DNA of 64,000 nt from Lachnospiraceae bacterium (GTDB lineage Bacteria > Bacillota > Clostridia > Lachnospirales > Lachnospiraceae), in the NCBI GenBank assembly GCA_024403455.1, contig JAKSRR010000009.1, positions 40,970-104,969 on the forward strand. Direction: 5' to 3'. Shown here one piece after another: positions 9,053 to 17,673 of this stretch. The notes under the pieces are model-generated. The model worked only from the letters and a program-made list of their open reading frames with translations. It made no database searches and was not told where the DNA came from. A program made the translations under genes and the position numbers. Each line of letters starts with the position of its first letter. The stretch's first letter is position 1.

Positions 9053-9931
9053 TTATTCAATGTTCTGAATCTGTTCTCTAACTTTTTCTATCTCGGTCTT
9101 CAGATCAATCGCTCTTTCCGAAATACCAAGATCTGTTGTCTTGCTTAACGTGGTATTTGCTTCTCGGTTCATCTCCTGTGCAATAAAGTCTAACTTTCGA
9201 CCGACGCTACCACCTTTTGTCAATTCCTTCTTCGTTGCCTCTATATGGCTGCGAAGTCTAACCATTTCCTCATCAACGCAAATCTTATCTGCGTAAATGA
9301 CCGTCTCCTGAAGAATTCTATTCTCATCGATAGAAGTATCTGCCAGCAGCTCTTTTACCTTTCCAGTGAGCTTTGCTCTATACTCCGCTACGAGTTCCGG
9401 ACTTCTCTTTTCGATAAAGTCCACTGTCTCCAGCATGCCATCCAGTTTACCAATAAGGTCGTTCTTTAGATGCTCCCCTTCTCTGGTTCTGGACTCTACA
9501 AAGCCTTCCGCTGCCCCTCTGACCGCCTTTTCCAAAAGCTTCCAAAGTTCTTCTTCATCTTCTCCCGCTTCTTCCATAGTGAAGACTTCCGGGTATCTGG
9601 ACAGGGATGATACACGAATATCATTCTCGATTCCAAACTCTTCCTGCATCTGCTTTAAGTATTTTAAATACTCTGCTGCCACAGAAGCATTATATTTAAC
9701 GGTAACATTCTCCTCTGTAAAGTCTTCTAATGTAATAAATACATCCACTTTACCGCGAGAAATATAATCCTTTAAAACACTGCGCACCTGTGATTCAAAG
9801 AAGATTAACTTCTTCGGCATCTTAATGTTCTCATCTAGATACCTATGGTTCACAGCTTTCATCTCTACGGTAATCTTCTTGCCATTTTCCATGACTTCCG
9901 CTCTACCGTAGCCAGTCATACTTTTAATCAT
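9053..9931 (-). CDS. yicC: YicC/YloC family endoribonuclease
   Basis: 292 residues from the ATG giving MIKSMTGYGRAE, the invariant start of this family; the longer frame from 9970 adds 13 residues without support, while GGGGATTACA sits just ahead of the chosen ATG. The C-terminal signature KLDFIAQEMNREANTTLSKT (about 250-270) is present. Members from E. coli and B. subtilis have been reported as endoribonucleases acting on structured RNA. It is first in an operon with gmk and rpoZ. A promoter with TTGACT and TATAAT lies upstream. Confidence 0.94.
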   Translation of the reverse strand: MIKSMTGYGRAEVMENGKKITVEMKAVNHRYLDENIKMPKKLIFFESQVRSVLKDYISRGKVDVFITLEDFTEENVTVKYNASVAAEYLKYLKQMQEEFGIENDIRVSSLSRYPEVFTMEEAGEDEEELWKLLEKAVRGAAEGFVESRTREGEHLKNDLIGKLDGMLETVDFIEKRSPELVAEYRAKLTGKVKELLADTSIDENRILQETVIYADKICVDEEMVRLRSHIEATKKELTKGGSVGRKLDFIAQEMNREANTTLSKTTDLGISERAIDLKTEIEKVREQIQNIE

Positions 9932-9981
9932 TGTAATCCCCATTTCTTTGCCATATATAAGCATAGACAAAATACCGTATT

Positions 9982-10011
9982 ATTATATAGTATTTGTCGC
10001 AATACAGTCAA
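9982..10011 (-). promoter_or_regulatory. Promoter of yicC-gmk-rpoZ
   Basis: On the minus strand TTGACT (10006-10011), an 18-base spacer and a perfect TATAAT (9982-9987), 50 bases upstream of the yicC ATG. Confidence 0.75.
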
Positions 10012-10063
10012 GAAATTGCCGTCTTTTATAAAAGAAGTTACGCTCCGTCCTGCCTACAAAAAT

Positions 10064-10080
10064 AGAGCCGCATGGGCTCT
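10064..10080 (-). terminator. Second terminator of the tRNA unit
   Basis: The minus strand has AGAGCC-catgc-GGCTCT followed by ATTTTTG. It stands in tandem behind the stronger terminator at 10110 and may act as backup. Confidence 0.75.
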
Positions 10081-10109
10081 TTTCATAACAACAAAATTGC
10101 AAAAAATAA

Positions 10110-10127
10110 GGGGACATCTCTGTCCCC
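10110..10127 (-). terminator. Terminator directly after tRNA-Pro
   Basis: The minus strand has GGGGACA-gaga-TGTCCCC followed by TTATTTTTTG, starting 3 bases past the tRNA end. Confidence 0.9.
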
Positions 10128-10129
10128 AG

Positions 10130-10204
10130 TCGGAGTGACAAGATTCGAACTTGCGACCTCCGCGTCCCTAACACGGCGCTCTAGCCAAACTGAGCCACAC
10201 CCCG
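10130..10204 (-). tRNA. tRNA-Pro (anticodon AGG)
   Basis: A 75-nt cloverleaf: acceptor CGGGGTG / CACTCCG with one G-T pair, discriminator A, D-arm GGCTCAGTTTGGCTAGAGC, anticodon stem CCGTG / CGCGG enclosing loop TTAGGGA, T-arm GCAAGTTCGAATCTTG. Positions 34-36 read AGG with G37, so this is a proline tRNA with A at the wobble position, which is uncommon in bacteria. No CCA is encoded; CTG follows the discriminator. It is the second gene of a two-tRNA unit. Confidence 0.93.
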
Positions 10205-10212
10205 AAATCGAG

Positions 10213-10285
10213 AGCTGCTGACGGGAATCGGACCCGTGACCTCCACATTACCAATGTGACGCACTACCGACTGTGCTACAGCAGC
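10213..10285 (-). tRNA. tRNA-Thr (anticodon GGT)
   Basis: A 73-nt cloverleaf: acceptor GCTGCTG / CAGCAGC, D-arm GCACAGTCGGTAGTGC, anticodon stem TCACA / TGTGG with loop TTGGTAA (anticodon GGT), T-arm ACGGGTCCGATTCCCGT, discriminator T. No CCA is encoded. It lies 8 bases upstream of tRNA-Pro and shares its promoter. Confidence 0.95.
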
Positions 10286-10315
10286 ACTCCGTTAAGCTCG
10301 CGCTCAACAGTGGAT

Positions 10316-10344
10316 ATATTATCAAAGTTTTGTATAAGTGTCAA
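10316..10344 (-). promoter_or_regulatory. Promoter of the tRNA-Thr/tRNA-Pro unit
   Basis: On the minus strand a perfect TTGACA (10339-10344), a 17-base spacer and TAATAT (10316-10321), ending 31 bases before the first tRNA base. Confidence 0.65.
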
Positions 10345-10383
10345 CACTTTTTTAGACAAAATTCAATTTGCAGGGGAATCTGG

Positions 10384-10698
10384 CTAGAATATGTATTTAT
10401 TATTGCTCTTCTTCCCAATCATTGTGACATCGCCTTCCGCAAGGTCAAGACTTTCTATCACTGCGGTAGCCTTGGCCAACTGCGCCTCATTAACGCAGAA
10501 AATCAGTTTTGTCTTTCTTTTCAAAAACAGTTTTTGAAAGAAGTTCGGCTCCTGCCAACGCAAAAAGTACGATACACTGCTATACTGAAATGCACCTTCC
10601 AGTTTTCTACGCACCTTTTTACTACGCACACTACAAAGATCCATCTCACTGTTTCGTTTCACTTTCGTCATAGGATTATCGACTTCAACTTTTCCCAT
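10384..10698 (-). CDS. Hypothetical basic protein
   Basis: 104 residues, strongly basic in its first 80 residues (KVKRNSEMDL, KKVRRKLEG, LFLKRKTKL), no signal peptide, no membrane segment and no Cys pair. I do not recognise a family. TGAGG lies 7 bases before the ATG, and the gene begins 25 bases after the phosphopantetheinyl transferase, so it is the last gene of the hisS-aspS-PPTase run. The segment KLIFCVNEAQLAKATAVIESL (about 63-83) looks like a small alpha/beta element. It could be a small nucleic-acid-binding protein, but that is a guess from charge only. Confidence 0.6.
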   Translation of the reverse strand: MGKVEVDNPMTKVKRNSEMDLCSVRSKKVRRKLEGAFQYSSVSYFLRWQEPNFFQKLFLKRKTKLIFCVNEAQLAKATAVIESLDLAEGDVTMIGKKSNNKYIF

Positions 10699-10723
10699 TT
10701 TATAACCTCATTCTGCCATCATT

Positions 10724-11407
10724 TTATTCCAGAAAATTCTTCTGTAATGCACATTCTGCTAATACTGCGTCTTCCCCTACGATAGCAAATGCATATCCAG
10801 TCAGTTCTGTAATTTCCTGCCCATACAGACATTTCCCTTCTGCATTGGCAGTTCCCTGTTGCAAAAACGGAAGTACATAGAGCTCTGCAAAGTGTCTGGA
10901 CATGCCTTCCCCTGTGTATTTCACAAGGGCTTCTTTAAATGCATATAGTCTCATGTATGCATCATTCTGCACACTTGCAGGCTGTGACCGAACGTATGCC
11001 TGTTCTTCCTCACTGTAAACCCTTTTAATAAAATGTTCCTTTAAAGGTTTGATTTCCTGCACATCCACGCCAATGGGATACTCTGAAAAAGCACAAACCA
11101 CATAATTCCCTGAATGGCTTAAATTAAATTGCACATTCTCTTTTCCCACAAAGAATGGCTTCTCGTGCACACCATAGCTTACCTCGGGGAGTTCTGCTGT
11201 CACGTGTCCAGTATAATCTCTATACCCATATTGCAGGAGCAATCCTGCTAGGATACCTCTGGCCTTGTCACCATCTTTGGCAAAGCGCATGATTCGTTCT
11301 ATACGATAAGAAGGCAAGACTTCTCTTGCCTTCTCCCATTCACGATTCATAAGTCTTCCAGAATCATCCAGAATACTATCTGTTTTCGCAATATACAGCT
11401 TCGTCAT
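10724..11407 (-). CDS. 4'-phosphopantetheinyl transferase, Sfp type
   Basis: 227 residues. Enzymes of this group move the phosphopantetheine arm of CoA to a Ser of carrier proteins. The conserved elements are the phosphate-binding start region MNREWEKAREVL, the NLSHSG box (about 96-101), the Mg-binding GVDVQEIKPL (about 113) and YAFKEALVKYTGEGM (about 153-167). Size and motifs fit the Sfp superfamily rather than short AcpS. No polyketide or peptide synthetase is in this window, so its carrier protein partner is unknown; it may serve fatty-acid ACP. It begins 11 bases after aspS. Confidence 0.9.
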   Translation of the reverse strand: MTKLYIAKTDSILDDSGRLMNREWEKAREVLPSYRIERIMRFAKDGDKARGILAGLLLQYGYRDYTGHVTAELPEVSYGVHEKPFFVGKENVQFNLSHSGNYVVCAFSEYPIGVDVQEIKPLKEHFIKRVYSEEEQAYVRSQPASVQNDAYMRLYAFKEALVKYTGEGMSRHFAELYVLPFLQQGTANAEGKCLYGQEITELTGYAFAIVGEDAVLAECALQKNFLE

Positions 11408-11418
11408 CGGGTGCTAGG

Positions 11419-13248
11419 TTAAGCCTCTTCTGCTGCCAGTTTCGCATCTTCTTCTGTAGCGGTAATACCAATGCCTAATTCTTCAAGCTGTTTTGCATCT
11501 ACTACATTAGGTGCATCACTCATCAGGCAGGAAGCATCCTTCACCTTCGGGAATGCGATAACTTCACGAATATTGTCAGCTTCAACCATCAGCATAACTA
11601 GACGATCTAAACCAAAAGCAAGTCCAGCGTGAGGAGGTACACCATACTTAAATGCATTCAGAAGGAAACCAAACTTCTCATAAGCAGCCTCTGTCTCAAT
11701 GCCAAGCTCCTTGAACATTCTTTCCTGTACATCTCCCTGATGAATACGGACAGATCCACCACCAAGTTCAACACCATTTAATACACAGTCATAGGCTTTC
11801 GCACGTACCTTGCCAGGATCGGTATCTAAAAGTGGAAGATCCTCGTCCATAGGCATTGTGAAAGGATGATGCATTGCCTGGAATCTGTTCTCCTCATCAC
11901 TCCACTCAAGAAGCGGGAATTCGGTAACCCAAAGGAATCTATAGTCGTCTTTCTTAAGAATTCCAAGCTGGTTCGCAATTTCCAAACGAAGGGCACCAAG
12001 TACAGCCCAAACTACCTTATTCTTATCTGCTGCAAAGAGAAGAAGATCTCCGTTCTCGCCTTCCATTTTTTCTACAAGAGCCTTGGTCTGCTCTTCCGTT
12101 AAGAACTTCGTAAAGGAAGACTTAATGGTTCCGTCATTCTGGATAGCAATATAAGCAAGTCCCTTTGCTCCATAGGTCTTTGCTACATCTACAAGTGCAT
12201 CAATCTTCTTTCTAGGCATTTCTCCCTGTCCCTTGGCATTGATACCACGAACAGAGCCACCATTTTCTAGTGCTCCCTTAAATACAGCAAACTCAACATC
12301 CTTCACGGTTTCAGAAACATCGCAAAGCTCCATTCCAAAACGCACATCCGGTTTATCAGAGCCAAAACGATCCATCGCTTCCTGCCAGGTCATACGCTGC
12401 ATAGGAATCTGTACATCAACATTTAAGGTATCTTTAAAGAGCTTCTGAATCAGTCTCTCATTAACATCGATAACATCATCAACGTCTACGAAAGAAAGCT
12501 CCATATCAATCTGGGTGAACTCAGGCTGACGATCTGCACGAAGGTCTTCATCTCTAAAACACTTTGCAATCTGGAAATATCTATCGTAGCCAGAGCACAT
12601 TAAAATCTGCTTAAATAACTGCGGGGACTGCGGAAGCGCATAAAATGTTCCAGGGTGTACTCTGGAAGGAACCAAATAGTCTCTTGCACCTTCCGGTGTG
12701 GAACGGTTTAAAATAGGCGTTTCAATCTCTAAGAAACCTTCCTTTGTAAGGAAATCTCTCACAGACTGGGTTACCTGGCTTCTGAACATAATGTTGTGCT
12801 GAATATCCGGACGACGAAGATCAAGGTAACGATACTTTAATCTAAGTTCTTCCTTCGTCTTGCTATCTGCCTCGATAGGGAACGGAGGAGTCTCTGCTTC
12901 AGCTAAGATTCTTACATAAGTAGCGCGAAGTTCTAAAGCGCCCGTGGTAAGATTCGTATTTTCTGCACCTTCTCTCTTCTCGATGGTACCAGTGATAGCC
13001 ACAACAAACTCACTGCGAAGTTTCTCTGCCTTTGCAAAGCCTTCAGCATCAATATACTTGTCGCCCTCTCCCTGTTCAAAAATTACCTGTAAGATACCAC
13101 TTCGATCACGAAGGTCAACGAAGATAATACCACCTTTATTTCTATTCTTCTGTACCCATCCCATAACGGTAACTTCACTGCCAATGGGTGCATTCACAAC
13201 TTCTGCACATCTGTGGGTACGTTTCATACCCTGCATTGATTCTGCCAT
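11419..13248 (-). CDS. aspS: Aspartyl-tRNA synthetase
   Basis: 609 residues, the long bacterial type with a GAD insertion domain. The N-terminal OB fold binds the anticodon (VMGWVQKNRNKGGIIFVDLRD, about 29-49); class II motifs follow: RYLDLRRPDIQHN (about 137), the flipping-loop and motif 2 region FRDEDLRADRQPEFTQIDME (about 224-243) and motif 3 GLAFGLDRLVMLM (about 540). Length fits bacterial AspRS. It is 35 bases downstream of hisS in the same direction, the usual Firmicute pair. AAAGGATAG precedes the ATG, and a GGGG/CCCC hairpin sits in the gap. Confidence 0.97.
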   Translation of the reverse strand: MAESMQGMKRTHRCAEVVNAPIGSEVTVMGWVQKNRNKGGIIFVDLRDRSGILQVIFEQGEGDKYIDAEGFAKAEKLRSEFVVAITGTIEKREGAENTNLTTGALELRATYVRILAEAETPPFPIEADSKTKEELRLKYRYLDLRRPDIQHNIMFRSQVTQSVRDFLTKEGFLEIETPILNRSTPEGARDYLVPSRVHPGTFYALPQSPQLFKQILMCSGYDRYFQIAKCFRDEDLRADRQPEFTQIDMELSFVDVDDVIDVNERLIQKLFKDTLNVDVQIPMQRMTWQEAMDRFGSDKPDVRFGMELCDVSETVKDVEFAVFKGALENGGSVRGINAKGQGEMPRKKIDALVDVAKTYGAKGLAYIAIQNDGTIKSSFTKFLTEEQTKALVEKMEGENGDLLLFAADKNKVVWAVLGALRLEIANQLGILKKDDYRFLWVTEFPLLEWSDEENRFQAMHHPFTMPMDEDLPLLDTDPGKVRAKAYDCVLNGVELGGGSVRIHQGDVQERMFKELGIETEAAYEKFGFLLNAFKYGVPPHAGLAFGLDRLVMLMVEADNIREVIAFPKVKDASCLMSDAPNVVDAKQLEELGIGITATEEDAKLAAEEA

Positions 13249-13283
13249 GTTTCTATCCTTTCCGGGGAAGCCCCTGTATAATA

Positions 13284-14546
13284 TTAATTCTTTAATTCTT
13301 CAGCATAATACTCTTTAAATTCCTTGTAGCCGCTCTCTTCTAACTGCTGCTTCTGGAATTTCTTATTCTTATTCATGCGAACCACTAAGACTTTCTTTCC
13401 TTCCTTTCGAAGGCTTTCCGCATCTTTCATCGCTGCAGATAATTTATCACCTGCCAGGCCCTTATCTAGTAAAAGAGCTACCTTATCCTGGCTGCCAGGT
13501 ACTGTAAATCCATTATCTAAAAGAATGGTAATAATTCTTTCAAAACCAATGGAGAAGCCTACCGCCGGCGTATCCTGTCCGGTAAAGCGTCCAATCATCT
13601 TATCATAACGACCGCCACCACCACAGGAAGAACCAAATTCCTTTAACTCTACCTCAAATATCGTGCCGGTATAATAACTCATACCTCTTACAAGCGTAGG
13701 ATCAAAGAGCAAGGTGAAATCTGTCGTCTTGGCACTATTCACGCTATCTGCAATCTCCGTTAAATTGGTATAACATTCTGCAGGCAGGAATTCCCCTAAC
13801 GTCTCTTTCAAGTATTCTACACCGTCTGCCGCCTTCTCAAGACCATCAAATAATGCTAAATACTTTTCTACCTTTGCGGGCTCATAGCCATCTGCCACTA
13901 AGCATTCCTTCACACCCTCTGTACCGATCTTATCCATCTTATCTAGGGTAATGAAAACGCTGTCGTAATCTTCTTCCGCAAAACCAGCATAAGATGCCAT
14001 AGCCTTCAACATTCTGCGATCATTATAACGAATATTAAAGTCCTTGAAGTTTAGTTTTCCAAGCACGGTAGACATCGCAAGAATCAGTTCGATTTCTGCC
14101 AAATTGGAAGCATCACCCAAAATATCAATATCACACTGCATGAACTGACGGAATCTTCCCTTCTGGGGCTGATCTGCACGCCATACATTTCCCATCTGCA
14201 ATGCCTTAAAAGGCGTAGGTAATTCACTGCTATGGCAAGCATAATATCTAGAAAGAGGCAGGGTCAAATCATAACGAAGTCCTGTATCCGTAAGATCTGC
14301 TTCTGACTGCGCTTCAGAAAGACGAAGCTTATCTCCTCTTTTCATAATCTTAAAGATTAGCTTTTCGTTTTCTCCACCCTGCTTAGAGCACAGATTCTCA
14401 ATGCTTTCCACGCAAGGTGTCTCAATCTGGGTAAAGCCATACCCTTCATAGGTTTCACGAATTAAGTTCTGTACATATGCCCGGATTTCCATCTCTTTGG
14501 GCATAACATCCTTCATTCCTTTTACAGGCTTTTTTATCAATGCCAT
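13284..14546 (-). CDS. hisS: Histidyl-tRNA synthetase
   Basis: 420 residues, class II. Motif 1 and 2 elements are seen as GYGFTQIETPCVES (about 36-49) and FRQFMQCDIDILGD (about 132-145), and the histidine-A motif as LVRGMSYYTGTIFEVE (about 285-300) with SCGGGGRYDKMIGRF (about 307-321). The C-terminal anticodon-binding domain ends the protein. The upstream gap of about 85 bases is too short for a T-box leader, and none was seen. First gene of hisS-aspS-PPTase. Confidence 0.96.
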   Translation of the reverse strand: MALIKKPVKGMKDVMPKEMEIRAYVQNLIRETYEGYGFTQIETPCVESIENLCSKQGGENEKLIFKIMKRGDKLRLSEAQSEADLTDTGLRYDLTLPLSRYYACHSSELPTPFKALQMGNVWRADQPQKGRFRQFMQCDIDILGDASNLAEIELILAMSTVLGKLNFKDFNIRYNDRRMLKAMASYAGFAEEDYDSVFITLDKMDKIGTEGVKECLVADGYEPAKVEKYLALFDGLEKAADGVEYLKETLGEFLPAECYTNLTEIADSVNSAKTTDFTLLFDPTLVRGMSYYTGTIFEVELKEFGSSCGGGGRYDKMIGRFTGQDTPAVGFSIGFERIITILLDNGFTVPGSQDKVALLLDKGLAGDKLSAAMKDAESLRKEGKKVLVVRMNKNKKFQKQQLEESGYKEFKEYYAEELKN

Positions 14547-14630
14547 TTTACTTACCTCAGTTCCTTTTTTGTGTTATTTTCACAACCTAATATTTTACTC
14601 TTTTTTTCCCTATTTCTCAACAAAACAAAA

Positions 14631-14649
14631 AGAGGGGCATTGCCCCTCC
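14631..14649 (-). terminator. Terminator after the radical SAM gene
   Basis: The minus strand has AGGGGC-aat-GCCCCT followed by CTTTTTGTTTTG, just beyond the stop codon of the gene at 14656. Confidence 0.9.
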
Positions 14650-14655
14650 CAAGCA

Positions 14656-15258
14656 TTAATCTTCCCAAGGTCTGATACGATACGTTACACCAAGTTCTTC
14701 ACAAATCTTAGCGCATCTGCCCTCTTCTTCCTTCGTAATGGTGGTCTCCACCGTCGTCATAACAACTTTCGGCACCACCTTTGTACACTCTTTCGCAAAC
14801 GAAAGCATAGCATCAAAGCTCTTATCTCCAAATTTACTCCGAACTAACTCATGATACTTCGCTGCATCTGGATGATTTAAGCTTACAGAAACGGTATCAA
14901 TACAGCCTTCCATTTCCGGAATAATATTACGTCCATTGATTAAATTGCCCGCGCCATTGGTGTTGATGCGAATCGGGCAGCCATATTTTTCTTTTAAAAA
15001 TTTAGCAATGGTAATTAAATCATCAAAGCGTTCCGTAGGTTCACCAAAACCGCAGAATACCACTTCGCCGTATTCTGATACATTCCACTTTTCAAATTCT
15101 GCTTTTACTTCTTCTACAGTGGGCTCCTTTTCTAACCACAATCTGTTAGACTCTCCGTAATGATCCATACTTTGTCTAAGACAAAAAGTACATGCATAGG
15201 GACACTTATTCGTAAGATTTACATAAATGTTATTTCCTACCTTATATACAATTTCCAT
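14656..15258 (-). CDS. TatD-associated type radical SAM protein
   Basis: 200 residues. The cluster motif CPYACTFC (about 19-26) gives CxxxCxxC and is followed by LRQ; CGFGEPTERFD (about 69-79) and INTNGAG (about 98) are the SAM-binding strands. This compact form with NNIYVNLTNKCPYAC resembles the radical SAM family commonly encoded with tatD in Firmicutes. No tatD is next to it here. The reaction is not established. AAAGGCAAGAAC precedes the ATG; pdxK ends 87 bases upstream. Confidence 0.85.
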   Translation of the reverse strand: MEIVYKVGNNIYVNLTNKCPYACTFCLRQSMDHYGESNRLWLEKEPTVEEVKAEFEKWNVSEYGEVVFCGFGEPTERFDDLITIAKFLKEKYGCPIRINTNGAGNLINGRNIIPEMEGCIDTVSVSLNHPDAAKYHELVRSKFGDKSFDAMLSFAKECTKVVPKVVMTTVETTITKEEEGRCAKICEELGVTYRIRPWED

Positions 15259-15344
15259 TGTTCTTGCCTTTCTCTTCCAGATATTGTCATCTTGCTCTAC
15301 AACAAGTTTTTTCCAACCATTTTTTTGTAGAGCAGATTGCCTAT

Positions 15345-16187
15345 CTACTTCAGCTCGCTTAATACTTCCTCAAACGGAACACCATCCGTTAATGGAATAT
15401 CCATCTCGATTGCTTTCACTATACATTTCTTCACAAAATGTGAAGCTTTCTTTACCGACTCTTTGAACGGCACACCATTGACTGCATCTGCTACCACAAT
15501 CGCCGTAAAAATATCTCCCGTTCCAGACCTCTGGGTTCCCACCTTCATCGTACGAATTTCAAAAGGTTCCTGCCCCTTTTCATAACAATAGTTTGCAATA
15601 TACTGTCCTCTGACAATTCCCGTAATTACAATCTTGTCTGGTCCCATCTTGCAAAGCTTCGACGCAATCTCATATAACTCAGCATTGGTCGAATCTTCCT
15701 TATACGGAACCTCCGTCAGAATACTTGCCTCCGTTAAGTTCGGTGTTAATATATCCGCATAATGCACTAGTTTACGCATTTCCTCACAGGTCTTTAAGGT
15801 GTACGTCGGATACATTTTTCCATAGTCACCCATAACGGGATCAATCACGACAATAGTGTCTTTCTTCTTAAAGGTTTTCAAAAATCCATCTACCACTTTA
15901 ATCTGTAAATGGGATCCTAGAAAACCAGTACAGATACCCGTGAACTGTAAATCCAGCTTCTTCCACTCATCCATGTATGCCTGCATACGGCTGGTAAAAT
16001 CTTCGAAGAAGAAGCTTTCAAACCCCGTATGATTTGACAAAATGGAAGTCGGTAATGGACAGCACTGGATTTTCATCTTCGATATAATAGGAAGTTCCAC
16101 TGCTACAGAACATCTTCCAAACCCAGAGTAATCATTGATAAGTGCAATCTTTTTCTGATGGTTATGATTTACTTTCCTGGTTGCCAT
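15345..16187 (-). CDS. pdxK: Pyridoxamine/pyridoxal kinase
   Basis: 280 residues, a ribokinase-fold kinase that phosphorylates B6 vitamers. Visible are IALINDYSGFGRCSV (about 14-28, substrate side), VVIDPVMGDYGKMY (about 110-123, typical of PdxK/PdxY) and the anion-hole loop RSGTGDIFTAIV (about 216-227) with the catalytic Asp. Its start codon overlaps the niaR stop by one base (TAATG), so it belongs to the nadB-nadC-niaR operon. That puts vitamin B6 salvage under the same control as NAD synthesis. Confidence 0.88.
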   Translation of the reverse strand: MATRKVNHNHQKKIALINDYSGFGRCSVAVELPIISKMKIQCCPLPTSILSNHTGFESFFFEDFTSRMQAYMDEWKKLDLQFTGICTGFLGSHLQIKVVDGFLKTFKKKDTIVVIDPVMGDYGKMYPTYTLKTCEEMRKLVHYADILTPNLTEASILTEVPYKEDSTNAELYEIASKLCKMGPDKIVITGIVRGQYIANYCYEKGQEPFEIRTMKVGTQRSGTGDIFTAIVVADAVNGVPFKESVKKASHFVKKCIVKAIEMDIPLTDGVPFEEVLSELK

Positions 16188-16741
16188 TATGCTTCATCGT
16201 CCTTCTTCCAAAAATCTACCGGTTCGTAATCCATCAATTTTGCAAGGAACCCCAGACTCTGCAGTTCCTCCTGAATTAAATCCAGCGTTTCCTTATCTCT
16301 TGCACGAACCGTATGATAATGATATCCATTGGTTACGTTCTTAAGGGACAGGGAACTTCCATTCTTTAGTTCCTCCAGATAGGACTTAATATCTCTTCTG
16401 GAATGAATATCCATCTCTGCCTTAATAACCCCATGGACCTTGTGATATACAAAAATATCTTTTACCCATCCACCATTATCAATAATGGTGCACAGTTCTC
16501 TTTCTACATCACTATCCTGATGCTGCACCTTAAAAACACGTTCCATTTCACCGCTGCCTTCAATGATGTAGCCACGATTGGTCGAAACAATAGGAATATC
16601 CTTTGCCTTGATTAATGCAATATCAGATACGATTACCTGACGGCTGACACCATACATCTGTGCCAGTGCATCTCCCTTTACCGGCTTATTATTCTTTTGT
16701 AAAAGTGCGATCATAGCGCTGCGTCGTTCTTCGCCGTTCAT
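16187..16741 (-). CDS. niaR: NiaR-type niacin-responsive repressor
   Basis: 184 residues. An N-terminal winged helix-turn-helix (RRSAMIALLQKNN to VSRQVIVSDIALIKAKD, about 5-50) is followed by a 3H domain with its His residues (VYHKVHGVIKAEMDIHSRR about 98-116, and GYHYHTVRA about 143). In Firmicutes such proteins repress NAD-synthesis genes when nicotinic acid is plentiful. The gene is third in nadB-nadC-niaR-pdxK, so it is probably autoregulated; a direct repeat at the operon promoter is the candidate operator. Confidence 0.88.
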   Translation of the reverse strand: MNGEERRSAMIALLQKNNKPVKGDALAQMYGVSRQVIVSDIALIKAKDIPIVSTNRGYIIEGSGEMERVFKVQHQDSDVERELCTIIDNGGWVKDIFVYHKVHGVIKAEMDIHSRRDIKSYLEELKNGSSLSLKNVTNGYHYHTVRARDKETLDLIQEELQSLGFLAKLMDYEPVDFWKKDDEA

Positions 16742-16766
16742 AGTACCCTCACAAATGAAATGATTC

Positions 16767-17621
16767 TTATACCTGGTGCATGTTCTTTAAGGAAATATCC
16801 ATAATAGGTGCAGAGTGTGTTAATGCACCAGAGGATACATAATCAACCTTCAGACCATTTAATCTCTCGATATTCTCTTTGGTAACATTACCAGATACTT
16901 CAATCTCTGCAGAGCCATTGATGATATCGATTGCCTGCTGCATAGTCTCTCTATCCATGTTATCTAACATAATAATATCTGCACCTGCAGCTACAGCTTC
17001 CTTAACCTGCTCCAAAGTCTCTACTTCCACTTCAATCTTTCGAACAAAAGGAGCATACTCCTTAGCCATGGTAATTGCTTTGGTAACACCGCCTGCTGCT
17101 CCGATATGATTATCCTTTAATAAAACACCATCGGTTAAGTTATATCTGTGATTGTTGCCGCCACCGATTCTTACAGAATACTTCTCGAAAATTCTGTTGT
17201 TGGGAGAGGTCTTTCTAGTATCCAATAATTTAATACCGGTACCTTCTAATAGCTTCACAATCTGGTTCGTATAGGTTGCAATGCCACTCATGCGCTGTAA
17301 ATAATTTAATGCAGTTCTTTCTCCACAAAGAAGCACACGAATATCACCATGGAGCTTTGCCATGAGCTGCCCTTTCTTTACTTCATCACCATCTTTTGCA
17401 AAAAGTTCTACCTTTGTATTTGCATCCAAAAGTTCAAAGGTTCTTGCAAATACCTGAAGGCCGCAAATGATGCCGTCCTGCTTGCAAATTAAATCTGCTT
17501 CACCTGCCTGGGGCTGGCGCATAATGGCATTGGTAGTGACATCTTCACTGGTAATATCTTCCTTAATCGCACTCAGAATTAAAGGATCAACGCTAATCTT
17601 TAAGGTTACTTCATCAAACAT
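16767..17621 (-). CDS. nadC: Nicotinate-nucleotide pyrophosphorylase (carboxylating)
   Basis: About 284 residues from the ATG at 17621. It converts quinolinate and PRPP to nicotinate mononucleotide. Visible: ALNYLQRMSGIAT (about 104), LLDTRKTSPNNRIFEKYSVRIGG (split by the catalytic Lys/Arg residues, about 130-152), GGNNHRYNLTDGVLLKDNHI (about 151-170) and the C-terminal barrel EVEVETLEQVKEA. AAGGAGTTAAAA stands before this ATG; the earlier start at 17648 lies upstream of that SD and adds nine residues without support. Confidence 0.95.
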   Translation of the reverse strand: MFDEVTLKISVDPLILSAIKEDITSEDVTTNAIMRQPQAGEADLICKQDGIICGLQVFARTFELLDANTKVELFAKDGDEVKKGQLMAKLHGDIRVLLCGERTALNYLQRMSGIATYTNQIVKLLEGTGIKLLDTRKTSPNNRIFEKYSVRIGGGNNHRYNLTDGVLLKDNHIGAAGGVTKAITMAKEYAPFVRKIEVEVETLEQVKEAVAAGADIIMLDNMDRETMQQAIDIINGSAEIEVSGNVTKENIERLNGLKVDYVSSGALTHSAPIMDISLKNMHQV

Positions 17622-17673
17622 TTTTAACTCCTTCTGTCTCCTAGACATATCTAAACTATGTATACATTTACAA

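Noticed and set aside
10110-10127. GGGGAC hairpin as a third copy of the 57-bp element
   Set aside because: Only the first six bases agree; the rest is a simple stem-loop with a T-tail right after the tRNA, so it is a terminator. The same holds for GTCCCC at 19141.
13249-13283. GGGG/CCCC hairpin between hisS and aspS as a regulatory leader
   Set aside because: Stem of only four pairs plus a few more and no T-run; gap too short for a T-box. Left unannotated.
14547-14630. T-box riboswitch ahead of hisS
   Set aside because: The gap is about 85 bases and no T-box core (TGGNACCGCG-like) was seen.
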